64,000 bases of DNA from Siphonodentalium dalli (GCA_032622095.1 CP136067.1:93362707-93426706), one strand, 5' to 3'. Counted from the stretch's first letter, positions 11,754 to 23,880 are shown. The notes: a model not told the origin generated them from the letters alone. Made by a program: numbers and translations.

Positions 11754-12419
11754 GTGCTTCACGGTTTTTCGGTATTTAGTCATACCGCGGTTTTATTTTT
11801 AATACCGTGTAGTCGATATTTGATTACTTGAATAGTCGGTATATCGCCTCAAACTATATTTTCTTCTTTTAGTCCATTTTACGACAGTAAACGTCAAAAC
11901 ATTTGATATAATCCGAGGACATAACGAGTGCTTGTAAGTAATGAACGAGAACGAGAACCAGCGAGACTGAACGAGAATCAGCGAGACGATCGAGACGATA
12001 ACCAATCAGACACAAAGCCTGAAGCAAAGTGCGAAAAGCTATTTTAACAAAGACAGTGCCAACGTATGTTATGAGTAAACTCCGCCGTTGACTTGTCGGC
12101 GCACCCCCATCAGATGGGGTAGAATCCTACAATGTACTATATTATACAAACACATGTATTTTTATATCGTAACGTCGCCCTCTACATGCGAAGCCACAGT
12201 AGACCTGAAATCAAACTTTGACCTGCGCACAGTGGACCTCAAACTTGGATGAGCCTTTGATCTGTGTTGCCGCACATGTAAACGTACCCGCCGGCATTGC
12301 TGAAACGTCCCATTACTGCGTCACACAATTGAATGCTACAATGTACTATATATACACACAGTTATGTAGATTGAAGAGAGATAACTCTATTACGACATCA
12401 CCTGAAATGTCTATCAACT

Positions 12420-12576
12420 TACGCCCCGAAGGGGGGGGGATTTAGACAGGAATTTTCCCATTAACCTGTGGATCGTTGCCCACAGTAGGGTTCTTTAACG
12501 TGCACACATGGTTGTACACGGGACAGCCATTAACGTCCCCACCCGATATGACGGCGTGATCAAACCAGTGTCATCC
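12420..12576 (-). mobile_element. 3' portion of tRNA-derived SINE, split by insertion
   Basis: This is the distal part of the SINE whose head lies at 16,985-17,190. It matches 5,700-5,843 of unit A and stops exactly at the target duplication GTGTCATCC (12,568-12,576), where the long-TIR element begins. Confidence 0.6.
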
Positions 12577-13660
12577 TTGACGCCACATCCGTCCAATCTC
12601 GCTACTCTCATCAAGGACGGCCTCGGACAATCGCCATTTCGACCGGTCACATGATCTCCGGTCATGTGACCCATACCCGGAAGAGATTGCACGTCGGCAG
12701 ACATTTTTGTTCAACAGCGAAACTTCTCTCGTCGTTTTTCATCAAATGTAAGTAAACTGAGTAATGTTTTCAAATAACTTCGGTGCAGTCATCGACTAAT
12801 GATATAATATGACCGCGCGGATTGGTTCTTAGGTTCCCAATACGATTTAATTTGATTTACCAGCCGCTTGAATCGGCGCACATGGCTTTCTGCGTTTTCG
12901 ACGTATTAGCCCCCACGACCCATTCAGCGATGGGAATGACAAACTTTTAACCTGAAGACCCAGACTTCCCTTGTCCCATGTCTTCCTGAGTTAATTCCAC
13001 ACCCAAGGTTAGCGTGGTTCCATATCTTCATGATTTTACATATGATTTTTTTTCATTCTGAACTTTTCACTTTTTATTCCATCACCCAGGCCCCATTTGG
13101 CAATGGTCATTGGACACTTTCAAGTCGAAAATATACATGACACTGATTTAGTGCCCTCCTTTGTGAATTCCCCACCCAACGGTGTGCCACTTTACACAAC
13201 TTGACTATTCTACGTTAAAAAAAATTTGTTCTGAATGAGGCACTTTTCTTGGTCTCCCTAAATCCAATTTTGCGATGCCAATTTGAGACTTTCTGGTAAA
13301 AATATCAGTAACGCTGATTTTATGCCTTCGTGTGTGACTTCCCCCAGCCAGCGGTGTGCCTCTTTCCACAATTTTGTGATTGTACGTTACATTTTTTTCA
13401 TTCTAAATGGTACAGTTTTCTCGGTGACACCTAGATCATGCCATGATTCTCTACTCTGGCTAATGCCGTAGCATTAGCCAAAGTACAGGTTCATGGCATG
13501 ATCTAGGTAATACCGAATACAATTTTGTAATGCCAATTTGAGACTTTCTGGTAGAAAATATCAATAGCACTGATTTTATGCCTTTTGTGTGTGACTTCCC
13601 CATCCAACAGTGTGCCTCTTTCCACAATTTTGCGATTGGGTCTTTTTTCATTTAAAATCA
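12577..13660 (+). repeat. Left terminal inverted repeat of copy 1
   Basis: The arm is the reverse complement of 15,870-16,984. It contains two tandem modules, each having a TTTTGCGATGCCAATTTGAG-like stretch and a GCGGTGTGCC-like stretch. They are separated by a palindrome at 13,430-13,510 (ATCATGCCATGA ... TCATGGCATGAT). Confidence 0.75.
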
Positions 13661-15869
13661 CCTGTGGACCTGTTTCTTATTATTGCCACAATTTTTTTTA
13701 TCTCATTGGAGCGTCAATACTGATTTAGACTCATGATCATAATGCCTTCACATATTTTGAAAGATGTGTGTACAATTCAATGACATGTTTTCCTTTCTCA
13801 AATCAAAATCAATATTATAAAGTGAATTATGAGTAGAGCCTGGTTGAAATGTTACTGTGTGGCGAGTCACACTCGTCTTTCGAGCTACTGTTGTCCTAAT
13901 GCCATACATGTATATGTGTGGTGTTATTAATTATTTGTATTGTGCAGAGGTGAAAATATGCTCGTAAACCTCCATAGTAAACATTTTACACCAAGCTCTC
14001 ATCATAAATGATAAGCATTAATTGTTTTTAGTCAAATGTGAAGGACTCAATGTTGGTACATAAAATTTGCAAACATCAGAGCTGTCCTTTTCACAAATCG
14101 CTCGGATTAACCAAACACTGTGAAAATGACAACTTTATAAAAAATAGCCTGTATATTTGTGTGACAGCATCAGTTTGACCTACCAGCATCATAGCAATTC
14201 AGCAGGACCGACCAACATCATAGCAGCCTAGCAGGACTCGTGATCAGGGGTGAGTGTTATTTGTTTGTGTGGTCTTTTGTTGGTTTCATAATCCTGAGAG
14301 AGAAAGCAATGCAGTCTGTTGGAAGTAATTGGAATGGAACTGGTGCCAATGATTCCATACAATTTGAATCAGGACACGCGATATTGAATCAAATCAGATG
14401 AAAGATTCTGAATCACATCAATTTGTCCGCAGGGCCCTAATTGAAACAAACGAATACAATAATGTACATGCAATGGATTAAAGTGATGTGAAACACTCCC
14501 GTAGGGTAATCCAATAGAAATGGAGAATATTCATGCTCAAAGTTGTTCTTTTTAAGAATATTAATCCAAATTACCAACACGCATCGTCATTCTGATATAT
14601 TAATTTAATGCCCTGACTCTGGATAGCGAAATCATTTGTGTTAGTTTGTTGACAATTGTTGCGTCCCATATTCAGATGTAAATATTTACAAATGAGCGTT
14701 GTTTTGACAACGTTTTCTCTTGAATGGTATGGTCGATTTCTTTGAAATTTTCGACGATGTTAGTAGAATGCTACATTCTCCAGGTTGGCATAACGCCTGA
14801 ATACCAACTTATCAGCTTCACGAACTCGAACAAGTGCATAATATGTCTGTAAGGTAATAATACATGTACATACTAGTACCAACATGCATTTGTGCTGCTG
14901 TATTCAATGTAAGATTGTAAGTGATGCTAACAATTCTGGCATTGCCATTCATTCAGGGAGATGATTTATTTCACCCAGACAACATACACATGTAGCCATG
15001 TATATGCACACTATGCACACTACATGTACATGTACTGGTATACTTTTAAATTTTAAAATGACTATTACATTCGTATCTGTGATTTACCTTGATTTCTCGA
15101 GTGATTATAAACTATAATTGCACTTATGAATTATGTCACTTTAACTAGCATGTTACAGGTATGTATTTATATTCGCAATAAAATTTATACGTCAATGGCA
15201 GTGATATTAGGATTTCTCGTAAATTAAGATGTTTATAATGGAATATGATTAAACAGAGAATAATCACTTGATTGAACTGGTGCCATGAAAAAAATTTGAT
15301 TGAGGCAGGGTCTAATTTGTGTTTGTATAACATCCCTACCTCTCATGAATTATTTCATGTCACCAGTTCAATGAAGTGATTACTCTCAATATATTACTGG
15401 TATCCACACAATAAGCCATTTATCAGGGCCATGCCAATGCGTTCAAACATTGGAAAATAATGGAAGCTGAGAACCTGGTGTGAATTGAACTATGGTGGGG
15501 TCTCAAGCCAAACTCTCAGGTGCATAATAATCGAGATGGCCTAATAATAGTGATTGGTAGGGATTTAGGCTGATTTTAATAATGTCTCAATGTAAATATT
15601 AGTGATCGTTGGTAATTTTCTCCAAATTAATAATCGTGCTGTCACTATTATTAAGCACCTGAGAGTACCCCTTCACATTAGAAAAAATGCCATTGAATGG
15701 CATAAGTTGCTTGAGGATAGAAGTGATCTATCATACCACTGTAAATTCAACCAGGCGCTTCCTATTAAATAATTTTGCCAAGCAGGAGTGGGGCAGGGAT
15801 ACCAGAACGTGCTCACTGGATGCAATCACATTAATACTACTGTCATGCATATATGAGTAGAGAATCATG
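13661..15869. other. Central region of long-TIR element copy 1, no coding
   Basis: No transposase and no captured gene is recognised. The region holds at least two smaller palindromes: about 15,261-15,400 (AATCACTTGATTGAACTGG against CCAGTTCAATGAAGTGATT) and about 15,512-15,666 (CTCTCAGGTGC against GCACCTGAGAG). The second looks like a MITE that was already inside the element before copies 1 and 2 separated, since the same structure is at 37,533-37,687. Confidence 0.6.
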
Positions 15870-16984
15870 GCATGATCTAGGTGTTACCGAGAAAGGTGCA
15901 CCATTTAGAATGAAAAATATGTAACATACAATCACAAAATTGTGGAAAGAGGCACACCGCTGGATGGGGAAGTCACACACGAAGGCGTAAAATCAGCGTT
16001 ATTGATAATTTTACCAGAAAGTCTCAAATTGGCATCGCAAAATTGTATTCGGTGTTACCTAGATCATGCCATGAACCTGTACTTTGGCTAATGCTACGGC
16101 GTTGGCCAGAGTAGAGAATCATGGCATGATCTAGGTGTCACCGAGAAAACTACCATTTAGAATGAAAAAAATGTAACGTACAATCACAAAATTGTGGAAA
16201 GAGGCATACCGCTGGCTGGGGAAGTCACACACGAAGGCATAAAATCAGCGTTATTGATATTTTTACCAGAAAGTCTCAAATTGGCATCGCAAAATTGGAT
16301 TTAGGGAGACCAAGAAAAGTGCCTCATTCAGAACGAAATTTTTTTAACGTAGAATAGTCAAGTTGTGTAAAGTGGCACACCGTTGGGTGGGGAATTCACA
16401 AAGGAAGGCACTAAATCAGTGTCATGTATATTTTCGGCTTGAAAGTGTCCAATGACCATTGCCAAATGGGGCCTGGGTGATGGAATAAAAAGTGAAAAGT
16501 TCAGAATGAAAAAAATCATATGTAAAATCATGAAGATATGGAACCACGCTAACCTTGGGTGCGGAATTGACTCAGGAAGACATGGGACAAGGGAAGTCTG
16601 GGTCTTCAGGTTAAAAGTTTGCCATTCCCATCGCTGAATAGGTCGTGGGGGCTAATACGTCGAAAACGCAGAAAGCCATGTGCGCCGATTCAAGCGGCTG
16701 GCAAATCAAATTAAATCGTATTGGGAACCTAAGAACCAATCCGCGCGGTCATATTATATCATTAGTCGATGACTGCACCGAAGTTATTTGAAAACATTAC
16801 TCAGTTTACTTACATTTGATGAAAAACGACGAGAGAAGTTTCGCTGTTGAACAAAAATGTCTGCCGACGTGCAATCTCTTCCGGGTATGGGTCACATGAC
16901 CGGAGATCATGTGACCGGTCGAAATGGCGATTGTCCGAGGCCGTCCTTGATGAGAGTAGCGAGATTGGACGGATGTGGCGTCAA
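15870..16984 (-). repeat. Right terminal inverted repeat of copy 1
   Basis: This is the inverted counterpart of 12,577-13,660 and ends in GGATGTGGCGTCAA directly before the target duplication. Palindromes built on CATGGCATGATCTAG are at about 15,855-15,890 and 16,053-16,135. Confidence 0.75.
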
Positions 16985-17190
16985 GTGTCATCCCTGTACA
17001 TGACACCGGGCGGAAGAGGATTACCGCTTCACGACACCTCAGCGAGGCATTCACGGTACTTTATATAGGAACGCTCGGAGCTCCCGACTTTTGTTTTGTC
17101 GAGGATCGGGGTGAATCGATCCGGGGTCCAAGCGAAACCTCTGGTCGGTAGTCGAACACGCTAACCACTCGGCCATCCAACTCCCTAGCT
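16985..17190 (-). mobile_element. 5' (tRNA-like) portion of SINE, split by insertion
   Basis: It carries the tRNA-like head on the minus strand, with the A-box at plus 17,165-17,175 and the B-box at plus 17,113-17,121. It matches 5,835-6,034 except for a short CGGGGTCC stretch missing from unit A. The SINE resumes here after the 4.4-kb insertion, starting with the second copy of GTGTCATCC. Confidence 0.6.
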
Positions 17191-17501
17191 GTACGCTGTA
17201 CGCTGATTGATGTGTGTTAACAGTCGTCTCATATGCAGCTTAAATTAGTGTACACAATGCAATAATTAGAGAGAGAGAGAGATAATAGGTATTTGTTAGA
17301 GACGCCCTAACCTTTTTAGTATAATCTGGACTTAAATCCCCTCATGGTATAACATGTTTAGAAAACAAACTAAGATCCACGTCAATTTGATTCTTGATAA
17401 TAATATGCTTTGTTGTGAATTAAAAATTGTGAATTAATACCTGTTATTTTTTCATAAGCGACGTCATTAGGAACCCACACATTGTTACGATCACAAGCGA
17501 C

Positions 17502-18716
17502 ATGCATCTTTTATTTCTTATTTATATCAATGATATAACCAAAAATATAGTGTGCAACATACGTCTTTTTGCAGATGACACCTCAATTTATATATGTGTT
17601 GAGAACCCTACCCTCGCCGCAGAAATACTTAATAAAGACATAGACACTATTGTCAAATGGTCATGTAAGTGGCTGGTTAAGTTCAACCCCATGAAGACCG
17701 AACCATTGTTAGTATCAAGGAAGAGTCTAAATATAGCTCACCCACCCCTACTCATGGCTGGATCACTAATAACAGAAGTAAGCAATCATAAACATCTCGG
17801 AGTTATATTTGACAATTCTGGTTCATGGGAAAGTCACATTTGTAGCATACTCGACAAGGCATACTCGAGAGTTAATCTTGTAAAGAAACACAAGTTCCGA
17901 TTCAGCAGAAAGTCTTTAGAAACCGTATATGTTTCATTTATTCGTCCAATACTGGAATATGCATCTCCTGATTGGGATAACATTCCGAAATACATGAGCG
18001 ATCGCATTGATGATATTCAGTACGAAATGGCACGAGTTGTAACTGGGGCAACTAGAAGTACTAGTGACCTTAACTTGTTACTTGAAACTGGATGGGAAAC
18101 ACTTGCATCACGAAGAAATAAACAGAAATTAATTCAATTTTACAAGATGACAAGAAAAAAAACTCCATCCTATTTATCCAATATGATTCCGCCAGATTCT
18201 ATGTCGTCTGGTTATAATTTTAGGCATGCTAGTATTCTTCCACCTGAGAGCAATAGGAATGCGTATATGGACACTTTTCTACCGTCAACTACACGAGCTT
18301 GGAATAGTTTACCCGACTCAGTAAGGATGACCCCTTCGTTGAAAGAATTTAAACGGACCCTAAATGTTGATCGTGCAAAATTAGCCAAATTTTACTATCA
18401 AAGTTACTCCAGGAAAGCACAAGTTTATCATACTAGAATTAGATTAGGCTGTAGTAACCTGAATAGAGACCTCGTCGTAAATCACTTGAAAGATTCTCCG
18501 TTTTGTTTCTGTGGTGAAATTGAATCAGCATACCACTTCTTTTTTCATTGTCCTCTATGTATTCAAGAGAGAATAGAGCTATTGTCCGCTCTGCCAACAA
18601 GCAGAATATAAATTGATATCCTATTATATGGCTCAAGTGAACTTTCTGATCGTTTAAATATTCAGATCTTTGTTGTCGTACAGAAGTTCATTTTACAAAC
18701 TCGACGTTTCTCATAA
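17502..18716 (+). pseudogene. Partial LINE reverse transcriptase with nonsense mutation
   Basis: This is the homologue of 6,427-7,641, with few amino-acid differences (for example Lys to Glu after SLIT, and His to Leu in SIHPP). A TCA codon of unit A is TAA here (18,609-18,611), ending the frame after 369 codons. The remaining 34 codons can still be read in the same frame to the original stop at 18,714-18,716. FADDTSIY and the CFC...HFFFHC zinc-knuckle-like cluster lie upstream of the break. It has lost coding potential since the duplication and, like its sister, never had an endonuclease domain here. Confidence 0.85.
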
Positions 18717-19468
18717 CCGTGATGAGTCGTCCGATCGCCGGGTCATGCAATACACCACTATATGTCATTATGTATTTGTTTTATCACATTATCTGTATTG
18801 TGTGCTCCTGGTAGGGTCGACTCATCATTTCTTAATGGAATTTTAATGAAATGAAATTTAATAATTTCCATTCGAGGGCCAATCATTCTCGTGTCACTGG
18901 GCCACTCTCCAAGCAATTGAGTCATTGTTTCATCAAATAATGCTAAAGTACGCTTCTAACCAAATATTTTAACCAATTATCTTAATATTAATTAACAATA
19001 CAAGTAGGTTAACTCTGTTCTTTCGCATTTCCTCCATGTGGGCCGCGATGCGTTTCGATTTGATTTTGAATTTTCCATGGTTCGTAAATAGTATATGTTT
19101 TAAATATCAAAGTTGTGTAACAAAAAATATATACGGTACTTCGCTTCACTCCCATCTTTCATTTTGGCTGATGTATGGAATACAATACCAATCAACTTGA
19201 CAATCGTTCTTCCTTCCTGCACTCTATCCCTCTACCCCCACCAAGAACAATATTTTTTTCGGATCTAACATGATATCCCGTCTGCTAAATTTACCCTATA
19301 TGGTATTTATTCTGATACCAAGGGTAAACTTTTTATTCCGAGGAAAAGACTTGATAAAAGCCTTTCAGACTTGTTGTCTAATCCCCGTTTTTGAACATGT
19401 GTTGTATATTATGTCAATTTGTTTGTATGTGTTAAATGTTCTGTCCGAAAATTAAATATTGTTACACT
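17509..19468 (+). mobile_element. 5'-truncated LINE, unit B copy
   Basis: It has the same insertion as 6,434-8,392, with the same AAGCGACATGCATC target duplication at 17,495-17,508 and 19,469-19,482. It was copied with the unit rather than inserted twice, because the truncation point and the flanks are the same. Confidence 0.8.
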
Positions 19469-20098
19469 AAGCGACATGCATCGCGTTGTCCTATTTTCGT
19501 GTGATTGCGTGACACTGTATTCACACGCGAATATTGAATTGCGTATTGCATGTTCCATAGGATCTTGACTAGCAAAATGTTTGGAAATTATTATGATTCT
19601 TGACGGTATTTAGTCATACCGCGGAATTTCATTTAATACCGTAGTCGGTATACCGTAGTCGGTATTGTGAAGGTGGATACCATGAAGCCATGATCTAGAA
19701 AAAGCCATTCTAGCCGTTTTGTCCATTTTCGGATCTCACTCTGCCCATGACAGGCATTCACATACCATGCAGCCGCGTCGCATCAAGACTTTACTTTATC
19801 GGGAAATAGAGTAGTATATATCTAGCTATACATGTATCATGACCTTTTCTCTTAATGTGGTACAATTTGGCATATTACTGTTGATAAATGTACTGAAAAT
19901 ATATGGTATCGAAGTGTACAATCATTTGTCCTTCATTAATAATTATGTTAACTGGTATTCATTATTCACCCCCTCTGTTGATTGCCATTCCGTATCCATT
20001 GTTATTACATGATCCTACTCTTATACCATTCAATAATCGCATTCTATAAATTTTGATATGCAACGTTCGTTGCATAACAAGAAAGAGTGCTAGGTGCA

Positions 20099-20470
20099 TT
20101 TGATTTCCGGACTGTCGTCTGGTTACATTTCGTGCGTTCTCAAAATACTATGCTGGCTTCCAATATTCTTTTTCAATAAACTCTAATGAATGAAGATTTT
20201 GAAGTTATTTATAAATATACGACATTAAATACGTCAAAGCGTCTTTATTCATCTGGGACTATTTCTTTACGCGGGCAAACAATGCATAGTTACGTGATAC
20301 GTCATCGCAGGCCTTATAGAAGCCGATGTTAGTTTCACGACCCATTCGTTGATTTAAGTATGTGTTATCGATGTTTTAGGTCATGTAATAAATAGAATCT
20401 ACAAATTGTAAATTTCGCTTTAAACTGGGGACTAGTTCTATATCCCCTATGTGAACTTGTATTCATGGTG
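20099..20470 (+). repeat. Segment inversely related to 560-1,060
   Basis: It contains the CTGGGACTATTTCTTTACG motif, the TTACGTGATACGTCATCGCA-like stretch and AAACTGGGGAC, all present on the opposite strand at 580-900. The motif CTGGGACTATTTCTTTACGC recurs once more at 20,678-20,697. No gene is seen. Confidence 0.5.
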
Positions 20471-20778
20471 CAGGGATAGGGTGGCACCAGCATTCATTTG
20501 CTCCCTTGATTATTTTTACATATGATGACCCTCTATGTAGTAACGGACGTGTAGTTAGTGTAAATCATGTTTTTCCCCCATGCAGGAGACCTGGCACACA
20601 TATATCGACCCCCCCCCCCCCCCCCCTGAGACTTGGCACTGAATGTGTTAACTACGTCAAAGATTTTTTTATTTATCTGGGACTATTTCTTTACGCGGGC
20701 AAACAACGCATAGTTATACGCGAAACGTCATGGCAGGCCTTATAAAGGCAGATGTTAGTTTCACGTCCAATTTGTTGT
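20471..20778. other. Non-coding, with an 18-base poly-C run
   Basis: A poly-C run lies at 20,609-20,626. The stretch ACTTGTATTCATGGTGC to GCTCCCTTG (20,454-20,502) is repeated at 23,550-23,606 next to the 3' end of the PAN/lectin gene. The 79-codon open frame across the poly-C run is not supported. Confidence 0.5.
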
Positions 20779-21261
20779 TTAAAGGCCCACTTAATATTGA
20801 ACCCCCAGATCACATTATGTAAATATATGCTATATTATATACCATTTGAAAGAGGAAGCTCCATAACATTGTATTATCAACTTATCGGGTGTAATAAACT
20901 GTGAACATGTTGTTTTTGTTGAGTTATCGAGGTGTTTGTATGCTTAAGTTTCATCTGAATTGCAGTCGAAACGTATTATTTTCAATGGAGGGGGAAGAAC
21001 TCTAATCTCAAAGATAGCGTTATTCCCCTTCCATTGAAAATACATTTTTAGTTTGAATTCTGTTGCATTCTGGGAGCCATAACGGGGGAAATCTGTTTAT
21101 GGTTTCAGCTGTTTTTGTTTATCTATGGGCATCTTCTAAGACACACACTTTTCAAATGGTGATGAATTATAGTATGTTAGGCATAAATTGTTATTAAAAC
21201 CGTATATCAAACCACTATAAAATAAAATAATCGGTGACTCAAAAATTAAGTGGGCCTTTAA
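20779..21261. mobile_element. TTAA-flanked MITE, ~480 bp (piggyBac-like)
   Basis: The ends are AGGCCCACTTAAT and ATTAAGTGGGCCT, each abutting TTAA (20,779-20,782 and 21,258-21,261). Inside is a smaller palindrome around ATTTTCAATGGAGGGGGAAG and CCCCTTCCATTGAAAAT (20,980-21,045). There is no coding capacity. TTAA target duplications are characteristic of piggyBac transposition (Kolobok elements also use TTAA). Confidence 0.7.
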
Positions 21262-21719
21262 GGGGTTCGACAAATTACGATGTGAATTAACTACAGAAAA
21301 AAGTTTTCCGATGCGCTGAATCAGATATAATTGTCACCTGGTTAATTCAATCGACCAAAATGTGTCATTGGCACCGTATATAGATACAGCACGAACTGGA
21401 AGTACGCCGCACCACAGATCGTGTAGTGCGACTGTTGTAGACCCATAGAACGGAAATAATTCATTTTCATCAAATAGTTTTCAATTTTGTTATCTTCTTT
21501 TCTCGGAGATCGTTTATTGTAAACATTCCATTTATAAAATGCGTTTGGTCTCACCGATTACCCACCCCGGATCCTTGCCACAACAAAATGCTGTTATTCC
21601 ACCAGCAAAATTAATGTCTAAAACTACACTGAATAATTTATTTATATGGTCACATAAAACAACAAATTTGTTATTGCACACAATCGGTGTCAATTTGAAT
21701 TAGGGGTATTGAAAGTCCC
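21262..21719. other. Non-coding spacer between two MITEs
   Basis: The sequence is AT-rich and no exon is recognised. One 70-codon minus-strand frame (21,342-21,554) shows no domain and is treated as chance. Confidence 0.4.
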
Positions 21720-22319
21720 TTAAAGGGGTACTGTACGCCATTTTCAATAAATTCCCGGTGATAACAACGATCTATTATCGATACTATATAGAAATATAAG
21801 TAATTTGAGTCGAAGATGTATTCTGTAAACGCTCAGGTAAATAGGCTATCTTAAAATTTAATAATTTAAAAGTTAATAATTTAATATAAATTGATTTTAT
21901 GGCTCCAGCCATAAAATGGCGTCTCTTAAAATTCGAATTTCCGTGTACAAAACGTAATCAAATTATAATTGAGGGATACTGGATTAGGAAAACAATTGCA
22001 CACACGATCGTTTGAAACATTATGCTTATACGGGGAGTAAACCCAAGCCACTCATTGACTAGTGACGGTACACTAACTTAAATGAGTATATGGGACTACT
22101 AAGCATATAATATAATGTTTATTTGATTCATTTGGTTGAAAACTTTACAAAAATTACTCGACAACGACAATTTGTATTTTTGCATTCCGGTAAATTTGCC
22201 ATCCGTAACAATACTTCGTACTCAACAGACTTTCAAAAAATGGAAAAGTTGTTACCTTATTCTCCGACTCGGGGATTATAGAAACCAACAACAACATCTT
22301 GGGTACAGTACCCCTTTAA
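21720..22319. mobile_element. TTAA-flanked MITE, ~600 bp (piggyBac-like)
   Basis: The terminal inverted repeats are AGGGGTACTGTACGC and GGGTACAGTACCCCT, each next to TTAA (21,720-21,723 and 22,316-22,319). The interior is non-coding. The ends differ in sequence from the 20,779-21,261 element, so this is a separate family that uses the same type of target. Confidence 0.7.
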
Positions 22320-23060
22320 GTTTAAATTAATAATAGGGATATAATATGTAAATAACCAGTAACACTAAAACTTAAATCAAGTAATCACTCGTCAATTACT
22401 TCATATGGTAAAGTGACAAAAAGTTTAATGTAGGCATCTCAGCTACTGCCAGCAAACAACATTGTAAAGACCATTCACAACCTATATGAAGTAATGGTGA
22501 TGGCGAAAGAATGTAAATATGGATACTTATGGATAAACCAGTGATTGTGTAATCACTCGTCAAAGAGAAATATCGTATTATTAAGAATATCATAGGTATG
22601 TTGTATTAGGGGTTTTTAAAGTAAATCTTGCTTGTATTACTAACAAGGATGGAAAATGTATATGAACAGTATGAAAATATTAATCAAGTAATCATTAGTG
22701 GATTCATTTTTAAATTAAAGCGATACAGGAGTTAAATGTAGGCACCTCAGCTAACTACGAACATAAACGTTGTATCGATAAGTTATATCATATATGCAAG
22801 TGAGGATCATGGCAAAATCAAGTTATAAGGATATCCATAAATAGTTACTGGTAAACCAAGTAATCATTCGTCAGTGAGAACGAACAAATTATTAAAAGGA
22901 AAGTATTGGTAATGAAATTATTAGGGTTATACAATCGCATCATGTTTGAATTACCAACACGGATGGGAATTATATATAACCAGTATGGATAAAAGTCAAT
23001 CAAGGGATCAATAGTAAATGAGTTCACAAGATATGGCGTGGCTTAAGTTAGATGTAGATA
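22320..23060 (+). repeat. Degenerate ~305-bp tandem repeat
   Basis: About two and a half units are visible. AAGTAATCACTCGTCAA-type motifs fall at 22,379, 22,548, 22,686 and 22,858. TGTAGGCATCTCAGCTA (about 22,430) recurs as TGTAGGCACCTCAGCTA (about 22,738). Units are diverged, and the small open frames in them are not genes. Confidence 0.6.
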
Positions 23061-23617
23061 TTATGCGAATACATACATCAAAATTGATTCTGTAGAAGGC
23101 GTGTGATATGCAGGAGGAAAATATGGACATGAGCATCGTATGCATGGGTGACGACTACAAACCATGCCGATTAATGAACTATAACCTATTCGTGGCATGC
23201 TATGTTATGTGTCATAAATCCAAAAAACGCAATATCACAAAAAAATAACAAAATTCCTATGTTTTTAATACACAGCTTGGCAACATGATTTTTTTTTAAC
23301 CTATGATGACCCCCTATAGTACCGGACATAGAGTTTCAAAGCAGTTCATGGGTAGGGCCCATACTAGCAATGCCTGCTGCCAATTCAATTCTTTCCATTT
23401 GAATAGTCAAACTAAATATATATTTACAAAACTCATCCAGTAAATTAGGTCCTGACATCGCCAAAGTCTGCATGGGTCCAGACCTAATTTACTGGACTCG
23501 TCTTGTAAATTTCCCTTTAAACTGCGGACGAGTTATAGATCGTCTATGTGAACTTGTATTCATGGTGCGGGGGTTGGGTGGCACCATCATTCATTTGCTC
23601 CCTTGCTGCAAATAACG
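23061..23617 (-). other. 3' flank of the PAN/C-type lectin gene, with a diverged hairpin
   Basis: On the minus strand this lies downstream of the stop codon. A possible variant polyadenylation signal ATTAAA is at plus 23,264-23,269, about 350 nt after the stop; no AATAAA is obvious. A hairpin at 23,424-23,540 (CCAGTAAATTAGGTC against GACCTAATTTACTGG) is a diverged relative of the 581-725 foldback element. Confidence 0.4.
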
Positions 23618-23880
23618 TTATTGGTTGAATTGGAATGAGCAGACATATCTGAACAGTTTTGAACAACTATTGTCAGCCAGCTTGAATGTGATATGTCCCA
23701 TCGAGAGTTTTTTCCACAAATCACCACACACGTCTGGATCGGACACGAGCCCGGTCCCGCTGGGTTGAGTGGAGTGCCAGTTGAGTCCGCTTGCCGTTGT
23801 TCCATCCACATGTTGCCATACACCTCCTGTCGTATTCAATCCAACCCAATAGTGTTCACGGTCTGTGGACAGCAAGGTAC
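23618..23880 (-). CDS. Exon 3: C-terminal half of C-type lectin domain and stop
   Basis: The exon reads HYWVGLN, then WQHVDGT, LNWHSTQPSG, DVCGDLW and DNSCSKLFRYVCSF, and stops at TAA (23,618-23,620). These are the WIGL-type core strand, the long-loop region and the last two disulphide cysteines of the fold. QPSG in the long loop departs from the calcium- and sugar-binding consensus. An acceptor AG precedes GTACC at 23,880. Confidence 0.85.

Larger units (their letters stand above)
12577..16984. mobile_element. Long-TIR DNA transposon, non-autonomous, copy 1 (Mutator-like by TSD)
   Basis: The element is 4,408 bp and is flanked by the perfect 9-bp duplication GTGTCATCC (12,568-12,576 and 16,985-16,993). 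Its ends are inverted, TTGACGCCACATCC against GGATGTGGCGTCAA, and the inverted arms extend roughly 1.1 kb each (about 12,577-13,660 and 15,870-16,984). Each arm carries internal repeat blocks and CATGGCATGATCTAG hairpins. The ~2.2-kb centre has no transposase-sized frame. Nine-base target duplications with very long inverted arms are typical of Mutator-like elements, but P- or Merlin-type foldback elements cannot be excluded without a transposase. A 61-residue frame conserved in the arms is explained by arm identity. Confidence 0.85.
9545..20098 (+). repeat. Tandem duplication unit B (~6.15 kb plus a 4.4-kb insertion)
   Basis: It matches unit A from satellite to GTGCTAGGTG, in the same orientation and order. 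After removal of the insertion at 12,577-16,984 plus one 9-bp target copy, the length is close to that of unit A. Unlike A, its right edge continues into a segment (20,099-20,450) that pairs with 726-1,140. The close similarity implies a fairly recent segmental duplication; the exact percent identity was not computed. Confidence 0.85.

Noticed and set aside
16452..16637. 61-codon frame (MTIAKWGLGDG...) found in several arms of the long-TIR elements
   Set aside because: Its conservation follows from the arms being near-identical inverted copies. There is no domain and it is absent as an expressed-looking unit elsewhere.
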